In this document: one piece after another, positions 49,677-60,500 of the stretch | Layout: each line of letters begins with the position of its first letter | Numbering within the stretch: position 1 is the first letter of the stretch | Origin: Holacanthus passer | Lineage: Eukaryota; Chordata; Actinopteri; Pomacanthidae | Reading direction: 5' to 3' | Length of the DNA: 64,000 nt | Assembly: GCA_025331565.1 (NCBI GenBank) | Contig: JAFREQ010000035.1 | Location: 7,524,341 to 7,588,340, forward strand | Translations under genes and position numbers: made by a program | The notes under the pieces: generated by a model | What the model was told of the DNA's origin: nothing | Seen by the model: only the letters and a program-made list of their open reading frames with translations | Databases searched by the model: none

Positions 49677-52600
49677 ATGAGGACCACCGCTGTTGTCATG
49701 GTGATGTTGTGCATGATGATGGCACAAGCAGATGTGAGGCCTCAGAGAGATTTCAACCTGCAGAGGGTAAGACAGATACACACATTTAACTTTTCATTAT
49801 TTTTATTTTCAAATATGAATGTATTTGAATCAGTTTCATTTTTTAATTTGAGGAAGTTCTACTTTCATTATTTGTTGTCAAGTGACTTTGTGAGGGAACA
49901 GTGTGTTCTGTGTGTGTGTGTTTGTGAATGTCTGAGTAAGAGTGAGAGTGTGTTCTTTGAAGCAGAGTGTCTGTGACCATGAGTAAGACTGTGTGTGTGT
50001 GTGTAGTCACAGTTTGAGAACAGCTACTCAGTTGATGACCCAAAACAAACAATTATAGGTTTAAATCTCGCCTCAGCTCAAATTGTTATGATTAATAAGT
50101 CTGTGAATCCTTATTTTCCTGGTTTCCTCACACACGAGCGGTTGAGAGAGGTCACTTTGACATTTCCCATGGTAAATACATCATGAGAAATGTCTTGAAA
50201 AAGGAAGATCTTCATTTGCTTCCTGTGGCTGATTTGAGAGCCAACTGGATTCATCCCAGTAGCATTTTAAAGATCCCTATGGTGGGATTCTTCCATATTT
50301 ATCAGGAGGTCAGTAACTAATGTGGTGTGGGTTCATGTAAAATATTAGCAAACTCTCAGCCAATCTACGCTATGATTTCCTCTTTTTTCTCCTTATAATT
50401 CCCACGTTTGTTCGATGTCTACAAAGCCTAAAGCAGCTCAATAAAGAGATGTGATTTAACATTCGCACTGGCTCGATCGAGTTAGTGTTTTAATGGACCT
50501 GTGTGCAGATATGAGGAAACGCTGTGGGTAGCAGCAGAGTTTGCGACATGATACAAATACAGCTCACTTCTTTTCCCACTGAGGCCCTTTATGCTAAAAA
50601 TGTAGACACTAAAAATACATGTATGCATAAAAAACAGCCACAAAATGGCACATGTTCCATAAAGAAACAGAGCTTAGTACCAAATAGTGGCTTAATGATT
50701 GAGGAAAAAAATTGCATTGGACCTTAAGGGAGAAGTCTGGTGATATTCTATATTTTTCTTAACTTTTCCAAAACAGGAAATCTCATAAAATGACCAAAAC
50801 CATCAATCAATTCATCCTGCTGACATGCATTGCCTGTTTTTGTGTTATAGACCTCCACCTTCATCCAAAAACTACAACCGTGACATGTTACTTCATTAGG
50901 TTAAAATTGGACACTGTATTTTATTTTGAGTCAATCTCACAGACACCTTCCTGCTTCCTTAAATTCTCACTAGCGTACCAAATCCACAGCTGTAAATAGT
51001 CAGTGCCCACACACTATTTACTTGTCTTTGAGTAACCTTAGCTAAAAAATACAGCATGTCCGACTGTTTTATGATATTACTGAGCCTTTTTAAAAAAACT
51101 ATATATATGTGACCTGTTTTTAAAGATTTATGTCTTCAGTGGGAATCGTTGGGCTTGGGGCCGAGAGCCACAGAGATAGGAAAGTCAGAAAATAATGAAA
51201 GGCATGAGTCAAATCTAAAATATCATCAGCCTTATTCTTTAAATTTTCCAAAACACTTAAGTTTTTTTTTACAGCATCAGACATTTTGACTTGTCAGAGT
51301 ATGGAAAGCATAGGCGCAACCTGTCCATAAATGATGGTTAGCATTCAATTAAACACTCAAATTTAATGTTGTGTGCCTCTGTCTGTGTGTGTTCAGTTTG
51401 CAGGGAAATGGTACCGGGTGGGCCTGGCCTACGACTCTCCAAATTTCGTCCCCTACAGAGACAAACTGAAGGCCTCCATGGGCACCATCACAGCACTGCC
51501 AAACGGCAATGTTAACCTCACAATGTGGGACGCCACGTGAGTACATGTTTGCATAAATGGGTGGCCACAAAAGTGTATTTTCTGGTCAAAGAAATGAGGA
51601 AAACATTCAGAAGAAATAGAGGGGTGTATGGAGCGTGATTAGAAATGATAAAGACTGTGTTTCCTCTGTGTGCTTCAGACCGTTTGGTTGTCTGAGTAAG
51701 ATGTACCACTATGAGAAGACCAACGTAGCTGGACAGTTCACCTACTTCAGCACACGTGAGTCTCCTCTCACTTCTCATCTGACTCATCACCTAGAAGATA
51801 AATTACGTTCAGTAAGCTCTGCGACTACTTTTTCCACAACAATGTAAATATTTGAGTGGAAGTTCTGGATGTGCAACAGGACAAGCAAACACCCACAAAA
51901 AGCAGATGGATTAAAGCCACAGTGCACAAGCAGGAGAAGGTTTTAACCATTTATTGCAGCAATATGCATTTTAGGTTGGCTGTGTGGCGCCGCTCATGTG
52001 ATGCTGTGGGACAAGTCTGAACGAACTTGAAACAGCATGTCCCTGAGCTCATAATGACAGAGTCTGAGATACACAACATTTAATGAACATGTGTTAAAGA
52101 TACAAAGAAGGGGCTGGTAGCAATGACGCAGAGCTCAGCGTTGTCATATGCAGACTGAATGAGCACCAAATGTTTGAGAGAGAGGTCGTGGTCGTGCACG
52201 ATTGGAGCGTGTGTGGAACATGTGACTATAAAATGACTTCTATGCCTGCCTGAACTACTGCGAGGCTCGATAAGAAGAAGAAGAAAAGCAGAAGTATATT
52301 AGTTTTGGCTTGTTTTTTTTTTGCACGTGAGAATTAACCATGTTTTTAGAGCATTGAGTGTTTTGTTCATGTTATGCACTTAAGTATCTTGGTGTGCATT
52401 TTGATTTTGTTTTATTTATTTGTTTTGGCTTAATGTCTTCCTTCAAAAAAAAAAAAAAACTTTATTATAATTGTTGATTATTTTTTGTTGTATCTAACAT
52501 TGTAGACAGCTGCTGATACATTTTCACAGTTTCAAGTCTTATATAAATTTTGCATCTTCCACACTGCATGTTTTCATACTTTTTATTCTTTCATGTTTTA

Positions 52601-53367
52601 TTCTTTTTCTTTTTTTTGCAGAGCTGTATCGTATAATGTAAATATTTACTGCACTTTTTTTGAGACATTTTCACTTATATACAACCCAGTTTGATTAATC
52701 TCATATAGACTGTTTTAAATCATTTTTTAAATTTATGTAGATCAATTTCATCTTAAAAAGCAACAAAGGTCAAGTCATTCAAATTCTTTAACTTTACAGA
52801 TTTGGCTCATTGTTCTACAAAGACCATTACAATGTCATTCACATGGATTTCCATTCATTCTCACCTTTCTCTGATTAAGTTAATATCTAATACTGAAAGT
52901 CTTTGTCCCTCACTTCTGTGTTGTGTGTTTCTGTCAGGCCATAACATGGTGAAGGACATCACAGTGGTGGAGACAAACTACACTGATTTTGCTCTGGTTC
53001 TCAAGCACAAGGTTTTTGACAGAGAGTACACACAAGTGGCGCTTTACGGTGAGGATCAAACATTCACACATACATTTTTACCTGACGTCTAAACATGGGA
53101 GCCAATGTGAGTCAATGTGTGTGTCTCTTTGCTTGTTTGCAGGTCGCTCTCAAACGGTCAGAACTAATGTAATTCAGAAGTTTAAAGCCTTTGCCTTGTC
53201 CCAGGGTTTCTCCAGAGATTCTATTCTGACTCCACCTCCTGCAGGTAAAGTAGGGAACATACACACATGCAGATAATGGGGACACTTAAATGACCTTGAA
53301 GTTTCCTAATTCTTCTCTATTTTTCTGGCCAACAGAAAATTGCCCGCCGTCAGGATCTGGACGTTAA
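49677..53367 (+). CDS. ptgds: Prostaglandin-D-synthase-like lipocalin
   Basis: Six coding exons: 49677-49766, 51397-51536, 51679-51755, 52938-53048, 53143-53244, 53336-53367 (stop TAA 53365-53367), 183 residues. A seventh, non-coding exon probably starts at 53475 after ttgtag; this seven-exon layout with the stop in exon 6 is usual for PGDS-type lipocalins. Visible: a signal peptide (about 1-18, MRTTAVVMVMLCMMMAQA), the lipocalin GxW motif in FAGKWYRVGL (31-40), VVETNYTDFALV, and Cys81 and Cys176 placed for the conserved disulphide. N-glycosylation sequons occur at NLT and NYT. Mammalian L-PGDS uses a catalytic Cys in SMCKS; here the aligned residue is Gly59 (ASMGT), so the protein is probably a secreted carrier of small hydrophobic ligands, not an active synthase. 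The symbol reflects family assignment; which fish paralogue it is (ptgdsa or ptgdsb) was not settled. Confidence 0.88.
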
Positions 53368-53868
53368 GTGAGTCTTTTTTCTTGAAAATGTGAAAACCAG
53401 GGGAGTTTGGGTGTGTGAGTAACATCCTTCCAAGAAATCTTCAGTGTAAATTAGTGTCTTTTGCTCCTTGTAGGTCCCCTGATGTGCCTGAGATGAGGGT
53501 GGCTGATGAGCACTTTTTCCCAGCATTCATTATGAAGAACTACAAATAACTCTCGTCAGCATCAACATCCCCATTCTGGCTGCAAAGAAGATAAATAGCA
53601 AATATTGCTGATGAAATATACTCACTATCTTCTTTTATGTAGTGTTTTTCTCTTGTGCTGTCATAGTTAAAGAAACGATATTAACATCCAGGTTGTTTAA
53701 ATCCTTTATTTCCCAATCACCAAACAACAATTTTACAGAAAATGTTTATTTGTTGTGGTGGCTGGTTTTACTTCAAATTGTTTTTAAAGACATTTTGAAT
53801 TGAATTCTATGTTTTAAATATTTCATGAATATAATTAATTGCCCTGTTTCACTGTGTTAACATACTTA

Positions 53869-53874
53869 AATAAA
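53869..53874 (+). terminator. Candidate polyadenylation signal for the lipocalin gene
   Basis: AATAAA about 500 nt after the stop codon, followed by a TG-rich stretch (53893-53925) suitable as a downstream element. Confidence 0.6.
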
Positions 53875-53977
53875 CAATATTAACCTTCAAGCTGAGTGTA
53901 CATGCATGTTTGAGTGTGTGACCATGTAATTCTTTGTGTATCTGTTGCAAACTGCAAGCGGTGTAGTTTGCATATGA

Positions 53978-53992
53978 ACACCAGGGGGCAGA
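53978..53992 (+). promoter_or_regulatory. CTCF-like motif, plus orientation
   Basis: ACACCAGGGGGCAGA agrees with the CTCF core. A minus-oriented partner lies 170 bp downstream. Confidence 0.35.
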
Positions 53993-54147
53993 TGCTACAC
54001 ATCACTATGTTTCTGATGTGGACCAGACCTCATAGCTCCTGCATGCAACCCAATATCATACAGCCTATAATGCACATATGATGAGCAGGACAGTGTGAGA
54101 AATTAGGTTAAAGCCACGATGTGTAGAATGAAGAAAATATTGACTTT

Positions 54148-54163
54148 AGTGCCCCCTGTGGTA
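54148..54163 (-). promoter_or_regulatory. CTCF-like motif, minus orientation
   Basis: The + strand reads AGTGCCCCCTGTGGTA, reverse CCACAGGGGGCACT. It lies in a segment (tgactttagtgccccctgtg) that looks repeat-derived, about 310 bp upstream of the ambp-like start codon. Confidence 0.35.
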
Positions 54164-54472
54164 GTTTCAAAAAAGACACCGTGTCAGACAGCAATCCAGC
54201 CTTTTCCCTACTAATTATCAGCTGTTAAATTCTCTTATGTATTGATTAGTTGTTTGTTTTAGCTTCAAATTCCGAAGTCCATTGCTTATTGCTGATTATA
54301 TGGACCATCAGACAGTCACATGTACACAGTGTAGTGGTTACACACACAGGTCAAGACACAAAGACAGATAAAGAGACAATCAGAGCTTTGCCAAATTAGT
54401 TTCATGGCGGGTTTTTTTGTAGTATTGCGTAAGGAATTTTTTGCAAAAACAGTGTGTCCCAGAGAGGCTGAC

Positions 54473-56112
54473 ATGATGCAGAGAGCAGGGAGTCTGGTGT
54501 CTCTGCTGGTCCTGGGGTTGGTCTGGACCCTGCCAGCAGTCCATGTGTACCCAGACCCTCTGATCCACACAGAGGAGAACTTTGACCTGGGCAGGGTGAG
54601 TGGCTGAAATACAGGTTTCATTATTATTTTATTTATTACTCTAAGTAAATTCCTGCTATCATATTTTCCTCTTTCCCCCGCCATCTTTTAGTCATGTGAT
54701 CAGCAGCTCCACAGTGAGTCAGTTAATTCAGCTGGGGATGAAAATCACTAATACTGTAACTGCTAAAAATAAAATAGGTTCTGAGATCGGCACATTAATC
54801 AAATGCTTTGCTACAGTAAATATTTCTGTGTCTCTTACAGTTCATGGGGACATGGTACGAGGTGGCAGTGGTTTCTACTTGTCCTCACTACATGCAGCGC
54901 AAGAGTAGAAACCCCGTCATTGTTGCACTGGAGCTGCAACATGTTGCCTCTGAAGGAAACTTCACAGTGACGGCCACTAGTTTCAGGTCAGACTTGCATT
55001 CACTCGAGTACACACACATTTTAAAGTATTCAGTGTAACCTGTGCTGTGTTTGCATGCATGTACCTGTATGTAGGAATGGGACCTGTAAGCAGATGTCCA
55101 CAGGTTATGATTTGACCAACACTCCGGGATGATTCTTCTACCATTTTGCAAGTACGTCTCTGCAGCCTCATCCTGTCTCCATCCTTTTTATCTAATTGTA
55201 CATTTTGTCCCATTCACACCACAATAACAAGTTTTTCATGAAGTTAAACCGCTATCACCACTCGCCCACAACCACCAATCTACCACTAATATGTGTTTAC
55301 AGATCTGTCAATATATTGTGAACTCTTTCCTTTCTGCAGGGTTCGCAGCAGATGTTGATTCCTTCGTGGTTCATACCAACTATGATGAGTATGCGGTGAT
55401 GTTTCTGCTGAGCACAGAGAAACCATCAAGAAATAAAACGACCACATTTAAGCTTTATAGTTAGTGACAATTTTTGAATCTATCAATATCTTCATTTGTT
55501 GTGCTTTATTTGTGAATGTTTGCAAAATGTGTTGTTTTCATTCAATATATGGATCAGTCTGTGTAATTCTTCCACCTCAGGTCGAACTGTGAATGTGACA
55601 GATGCTGCGCTGGACGATTTCAGAACACGGGTCAGACAACATGGAATGAATGATGATGCTATCATCATGAATGAGAATAAAGGTACAAACAGAGACACAC
55701 ACACATTCAGGTAAAGCGCTGGTGTTACTAATTACAAAAATGATGATTGCGTTCCATTTTGGTGTTCACAATAAGTATGAACATTGCATTAATTTTGGAA
55801 CATAAATTACAGTTTCTATAGCTTGTTTGACACAAGGAGACAAATCATGAACACAGAAAATTCTCTTACTCAATCTTACAGTCTTTCCAGGTGAGTGTGT
55901 TCCAGGTGAGCAGGTGACAAAGCCTCAGGTATGTGCTTCCCTCCATGATGTGCTGAAATGACATTTGCATATATGTATTTGCGTGAAGATTGGTCAGTGA
56001 CCTGTTGTGGAAACCTTGCATGTCTGTTGTTCAGAATTTGGTTCCCCAGAATTCAAAAAGTAACGTGGTGCCACCTGTGGTTCCTGCACAAGAGGACACT
56101 GGTAATGTTTGA
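54473..56112 (+). pseudogene. Alpha-1-microglobulin-like ambp paralogue with nonsense codon and no Kunitz exons
   Basis: Seven exon-like blocks match ambp downstream: 54473-54595, 54841-54986, 55075-55151, 55340-55459, 55581-55682, 55891-55928 and 56035 onward, with conserved splice sites and phases. The first encodes a signal peptide (MMQRAGSLVSLLVLGLVW), the second FMGTWYEVAVVSTCP with the GxW motif and the reactive Cys of alpha-1-microglobulin. In block 3 codon 109 is TGA (55130-55132) where the neighbour has CGA (TPGRFSYH), a single-base change that would cut the protein to 108 residues. After it the frame stays open through VVHTNYDEYAV and ECVPGEQ. The furin site RTKR of ambp is NSKS here, and both Kunitz exons are absent: without the TGA the frame would end at a TGA at 56110-56112 after 227 codons. 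The splice donor g/gtaatg at 56101 survives. The lack of other frameshifts points to a young pseudogene, an allelic null, or a spliced rescue; a sequencing error is possible. Confidence 0.82.
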
Positions 56113-57583
56113 CCAGGTGAGAGGACAAGTGACTCAGTTTTTAAAGGTCAGGTTACATAAACACTGGTCAGCTTTTTGGTTTTAAAAAAATCCACTCCAC
56201 TCTATCATACACTGACTCAGGCTCCTACAAATCATATATGAATGCGAATATGATATATGAACACCCATCATTCATCATTGGCATTTTATAAGCTACATCA
56301 GGCCCTTTCACCCCAAACCTTTATATCAGCATCCAACTTTGTGCATACAAATATCAACTGTAAAAAAAAAAAAACCTTCAGTCAAAACACAGTCACACAT
56401 TTTATTTCTGTCCAGTTTTAGCATATTGATAGATTCAATTAAATTCACTTCAATTCATTTATAAATTGCCAGGTTATTTCAGTTTTTCATATAGAGCAGG
56501 TCTGGGTCTAAAATGTTTGTCTGCTATGACAGGGTGAGACATCATGTGGAATAACTGAAGAGGAGGATCATCACACAGTCACCAGACTATCATGTTGTCA
56601 CGCCATTAATGTAAAAACTGTTTTGTTAGTACTGACCTCCTATGGATACTTTACATACTGCATGTCAATACTATCTATCGCTCTTTTATCACAGTATTCA
56701 ATGGGCTTGGTGTGTCAAAATGTGTTTGTAATGTAGGTGATTTGGAAATAAAGTTGTTCAGTGTTTACCTGAGTGCATTTGAAATTTCAGCCCATATTGT
56801 ATCTCTTATACTACAAAGTTTTAAAATAGTGTTGAAACATGTTTGCCTGAATCTCATTTTTCAAACATCAAAGACACTGAAAACAATAAAAGAATAAAGG
56901 AGGAAAGAAATACAAAAATATGGAGTCCTAATGAGATTACCTAATAAAACTCAATTATTTGATATTCCAAGCAAATCATTAAGGATTAAGCAATATTTAT
57001 TATTTAGATCGTGATAAAGTCTTGATAAATGTACAGTGTTATCCTGTTTGGCTTTCTGTTGTTCTGTACCTCCAGAGGCTAAAACTATAGACTTGTAGGA
57101 TGTGAATATTTAACTTCTCATATGTAACAGAAAACACCAGCATTGTAAAATCAGAGGCGCTCAGTAGTTGAGAGGATTACTGTGATGTACAGAGCTCCGA
57201 AAAACTATACATGTATATAACATAATGCACAGCACAGGCTAACATATCATGTAGTTGTTACTCATTAGTCTCTCAGATCGTAGTACTTATTGATTTGTTG
57301 ATGTTGCCAAAACAGTGAAGTCCAATGTTTAAGTGGTCAGCTGCTCGGCAAATCAGAGCACAAAGCTAGAGACAGAGAAGCAGAACTTTGCTCTTTTACT
57401 TGTTTGTTTTTTTACTTGGCTCTGGGAGTGAGTGCAAGCACAGTACACAAAACACAGGTCAATGCCCTGTCCCCATTTGAACAGTTTAGAGGGGGTGTAA
57501 GAAAAGATTAGGTGAGGAGGTGGCCCCTTCCTGGGATTCAGTGTCTCAGATTTCAGAGCCGAGTGGACGAACAGGCTGACAGG
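56113..57583. other. Intergenic DNA between the two ambp copies
   Basis: I searched for remains of Kunitz exons (Cys spacing, RYFYN, GGC-GN) on the + strand and saw none. AT-rich. The segment 57383-57394 (gaactttgctct), about 200 bp before the ambp start, resembles a liver HNF4 half-site; very tentative. Confidence 0.5.
56747..56752 (+). terminator. Candidate polyadenylation signal for the ambp-like copy
   Basis: AATAAA about 640 nt after the distal stop, with TG/TT-rich sequence following. Another AATAAA occurs at about 56885. Confidence 0.4.
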
Positions 57584-60500
57584 ATGCAGACGGTGGTGAT
57601 TCTTGTGTCCCTGCTGGTCCTGGGGTGGTCCCGGACCCTCCAGGGGCTCCCTGTACTCACAGAACCTCTCTACCCCACACAGGAGAACTTTGATCAGGCT
57701 CGGGTGAGTGACTGAGTTTTGCACTCTTTCTCGTTATTTTTCCTCTTTTATGTGTAATAGTCAGGTGGTGCAGAAATGCACTTATGCCTTATGTTCCTGT
57801 GTTCTCTTTTCCACCGTTTTCTTTCTGTTATTAGATTTATACCCTTTACTTAATATTTTGGAGATAAAATGTTTCAACTGCAGGCCATGGAAACATTCAT
57901 ATGTAAATGACTGAAAAATACATGTCATGAATACAAGATAAAACCTTTTACAATATCTATGCATTAGATATTGAAAATGTTCAAGCAACTACAAGGAACT
58001 TTTATTTTGTGTTGATTTTGGCGCCCCCTGTGGACGAAACCAGTAGTTTCCCATAGTGGAGACTGCATTTCCCATGAGCACCACTGACTCATGTCATACA
58101 GATCTTGATCTGGCGAGCGTTGCCCCTTGTCTGTTTGTGATACTCATGGACAGGATCTCAAGGCCTCAGCCGGGGTGAGGGGTTGTCCGCTTTGGGAAAC
58201 TTGGAATTGCGTTTCTGGCTTTAATGAGACTGATATCTGATTAGGATGCCTCCTGGGCGCCTTCCTTTGGATGTTTTCCGGGCACATCCAACTGGGAGGA
58301 GACCCCGGGGGTTGACCCAGAACTCGCTGGAGGAATTTTATTAGATTAGATATATTAGATAGATAGATTGTCTGGCCTGGGAATGCCTCGGGATCCTCCA
58401 CGAAGAGCTGGAAAAGCCTTGCTGGGTATAGGGACGTCTAGAATATCCTGCTCAGCTGGCTGCCACCGCGACCTGACCCTGGATAAATGGAAGCAAATGG
58501 ATGGATGGATGAATTGCTGTTAGGTCAATTTGTTTTCTCTTTGCTGACCTTGCCTCAGTATCAGCCATAACCACTAAATGTAACATAAAAAATTAAATTC
58601 TTAGAAGGAAAATCTCCTCCTGCTTCCTTTCAAATGGCCAAAACATACCACTCACTGTGAAACCTTAAAACCATTGTTTTGTCCGATTTAGCTTGGAATC
58701 AGACTTGGAACAGGCATTAAGAATAACTAGAAATAAATCACTCATCATCACTGTTATGCTGATGATATCCAACTCTTTGTCTCTTTAAAGCCAGATGAGA
58801 CTGACAAACTTTTTCTTACTGACTTAAATATAAATATTACATAATCATATTAGTAGTGTATGTTAGTATGTGTAGTAAAATATAAATATATAATGGCACC
58901 TCTTTCAAACAGTTTTTGGGGACCTGGTATGATGTCGCCGTGGCAACCACCTGTCCCTATATGCAAGCTCATAAGAAGGATGCAGCCATTGGCAAACTGG
59001 TTCTGCAGAGCAGCACCACTGAAGGCAAACTCGAGGCGACTCGAACTGTACTCAAGTATGTAAGAAGTGCATGGATCATACTTTTACACACTAATGCACA
59101 AAATGTATCAAAATGCACGTTACTTTCTCACCAGTTACATCAAAATAAGAAAATACTAGTCAAAAGGACAGGACAAATGATCATCTTTAACAGTCTTTAA
59201 GCTTTGACTCTCTCCAAACATTTGCATCCTGTGAGATATCAGGAAAAAAAACATAAACACAATATCTTGTGCAGACACGGAACATGTAAGGAGATGTCTG
59301 TCGACTATGACTTGACCACCACACCTGGACGATTCTCCTACCACATTGCAAGTATGTCTCTCTCTCTCTCTCTCTGTATAATCTTATAATACATCTCTCT
59401 TTTCAGTTCATGGTGCCCTTGAAATTCTTATTATCACTCTTATTATTCTTATATATATCTCTCTTTGTCCTTTCAACAGGGTGGAGCGCAGACGTGGATG
59501 CCTATGTTGTCCACACAAACTACATTGAGTATGCCATAGTGATAATGAGCAAACAGAAAACATCAGGGAATAGCACCTCAGTCAAGCTTTACAGTGAGTG
59601 AACACTCTCTATAGAACAACTGCAACATTTCATTATCTCATTTATTTATAGCTGTTTTTCTTCTTTCATTTAAAGAACCATTTCAGCTCTGTATATTTTA
59701 GTTTTTTCACTGGCATGTATAATTTTTTAAATCTCAAGTATTACATTTGATTTATTTCATTCAAATATTAGGATTTTGCCCCTCATTTATGTTAAGATAG
59801 ACCATTTTATTGGACATAAATAAATTATTATGACACTCATTTAAATCCATCCGATCCATAAATACATTTTTATGAAGTGCCAGCTTTCCCAAAAGTGATT
59901 ATGAGGGGGAATCTGTGAGATGACTGTGTCCTCTTCAGGTCGAAGTCGGACTGTGAGAGACACAGTGCTGGATGACTTCAAAACACTGGTCAGACAACAG
60001 GGAATGGCTGATGACACTATTTTCACTAAGCAGGATAAAGGTACAACACAGACACTGATTATCACACATATTGAGACATATCTATATATGAAATATTCAG
60101 ACAATATTGGAGAGAGATATTAAACAACTCTTCATTAAACAGTTCAGACCTTTATTGTCCTACAAGAGGAAAGTCTATTTGCAGCAAGGCAGCATTGAAA
60201 AAACACACACACATAATAAAAATACAATAAGACAATTGAAGACATTAAATGGTTGCACAGGCTATAAAGTGAATGTTTGTCTAAATGGCATGTTTTGATT
60301 TTTCTTTCCAGGCGACTGTGTTCCTGGAGAGCAGGTGGCAGAGCCGGCAGCTCAGCTTGAGCCTCAGGTACTCAAAAAATACATGTAATGAAACTAACCT
60401 AAATTGTTTTACCATGTACTGTACATTAACATATCCATTAATATACATTTAAACAAATTTGATAAATATATATTTTGGTTCTTGTTTTATTCAGCTTGTT

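Noticed and set aside
49238..49789. 183-codon + strand open frame, the longest in the window
   Set aside because: It overlaps lipocalin exon 1 in another frame, runs through the end of a dispersed repeat, and shows no domain or family resemblance.
53475..53549. 24-codon open frame at the start of the last lipocalin exon (SPDVPEMRVADEHFF... ending in TAA)
   Set aside because: No donor in the preceding exon has the phase needed to join it. The preceding exon ends exactly with TAA, matching the family layout, so this exon is most likely 3' UTR.
55130..55132. TGA in the ambp-like copy read as selenocysteine
   Set aside because: The paralogue has Arg (CGA) here, no family member uses selenocysteine at this site, and I saw no SECIS-like element downstream.
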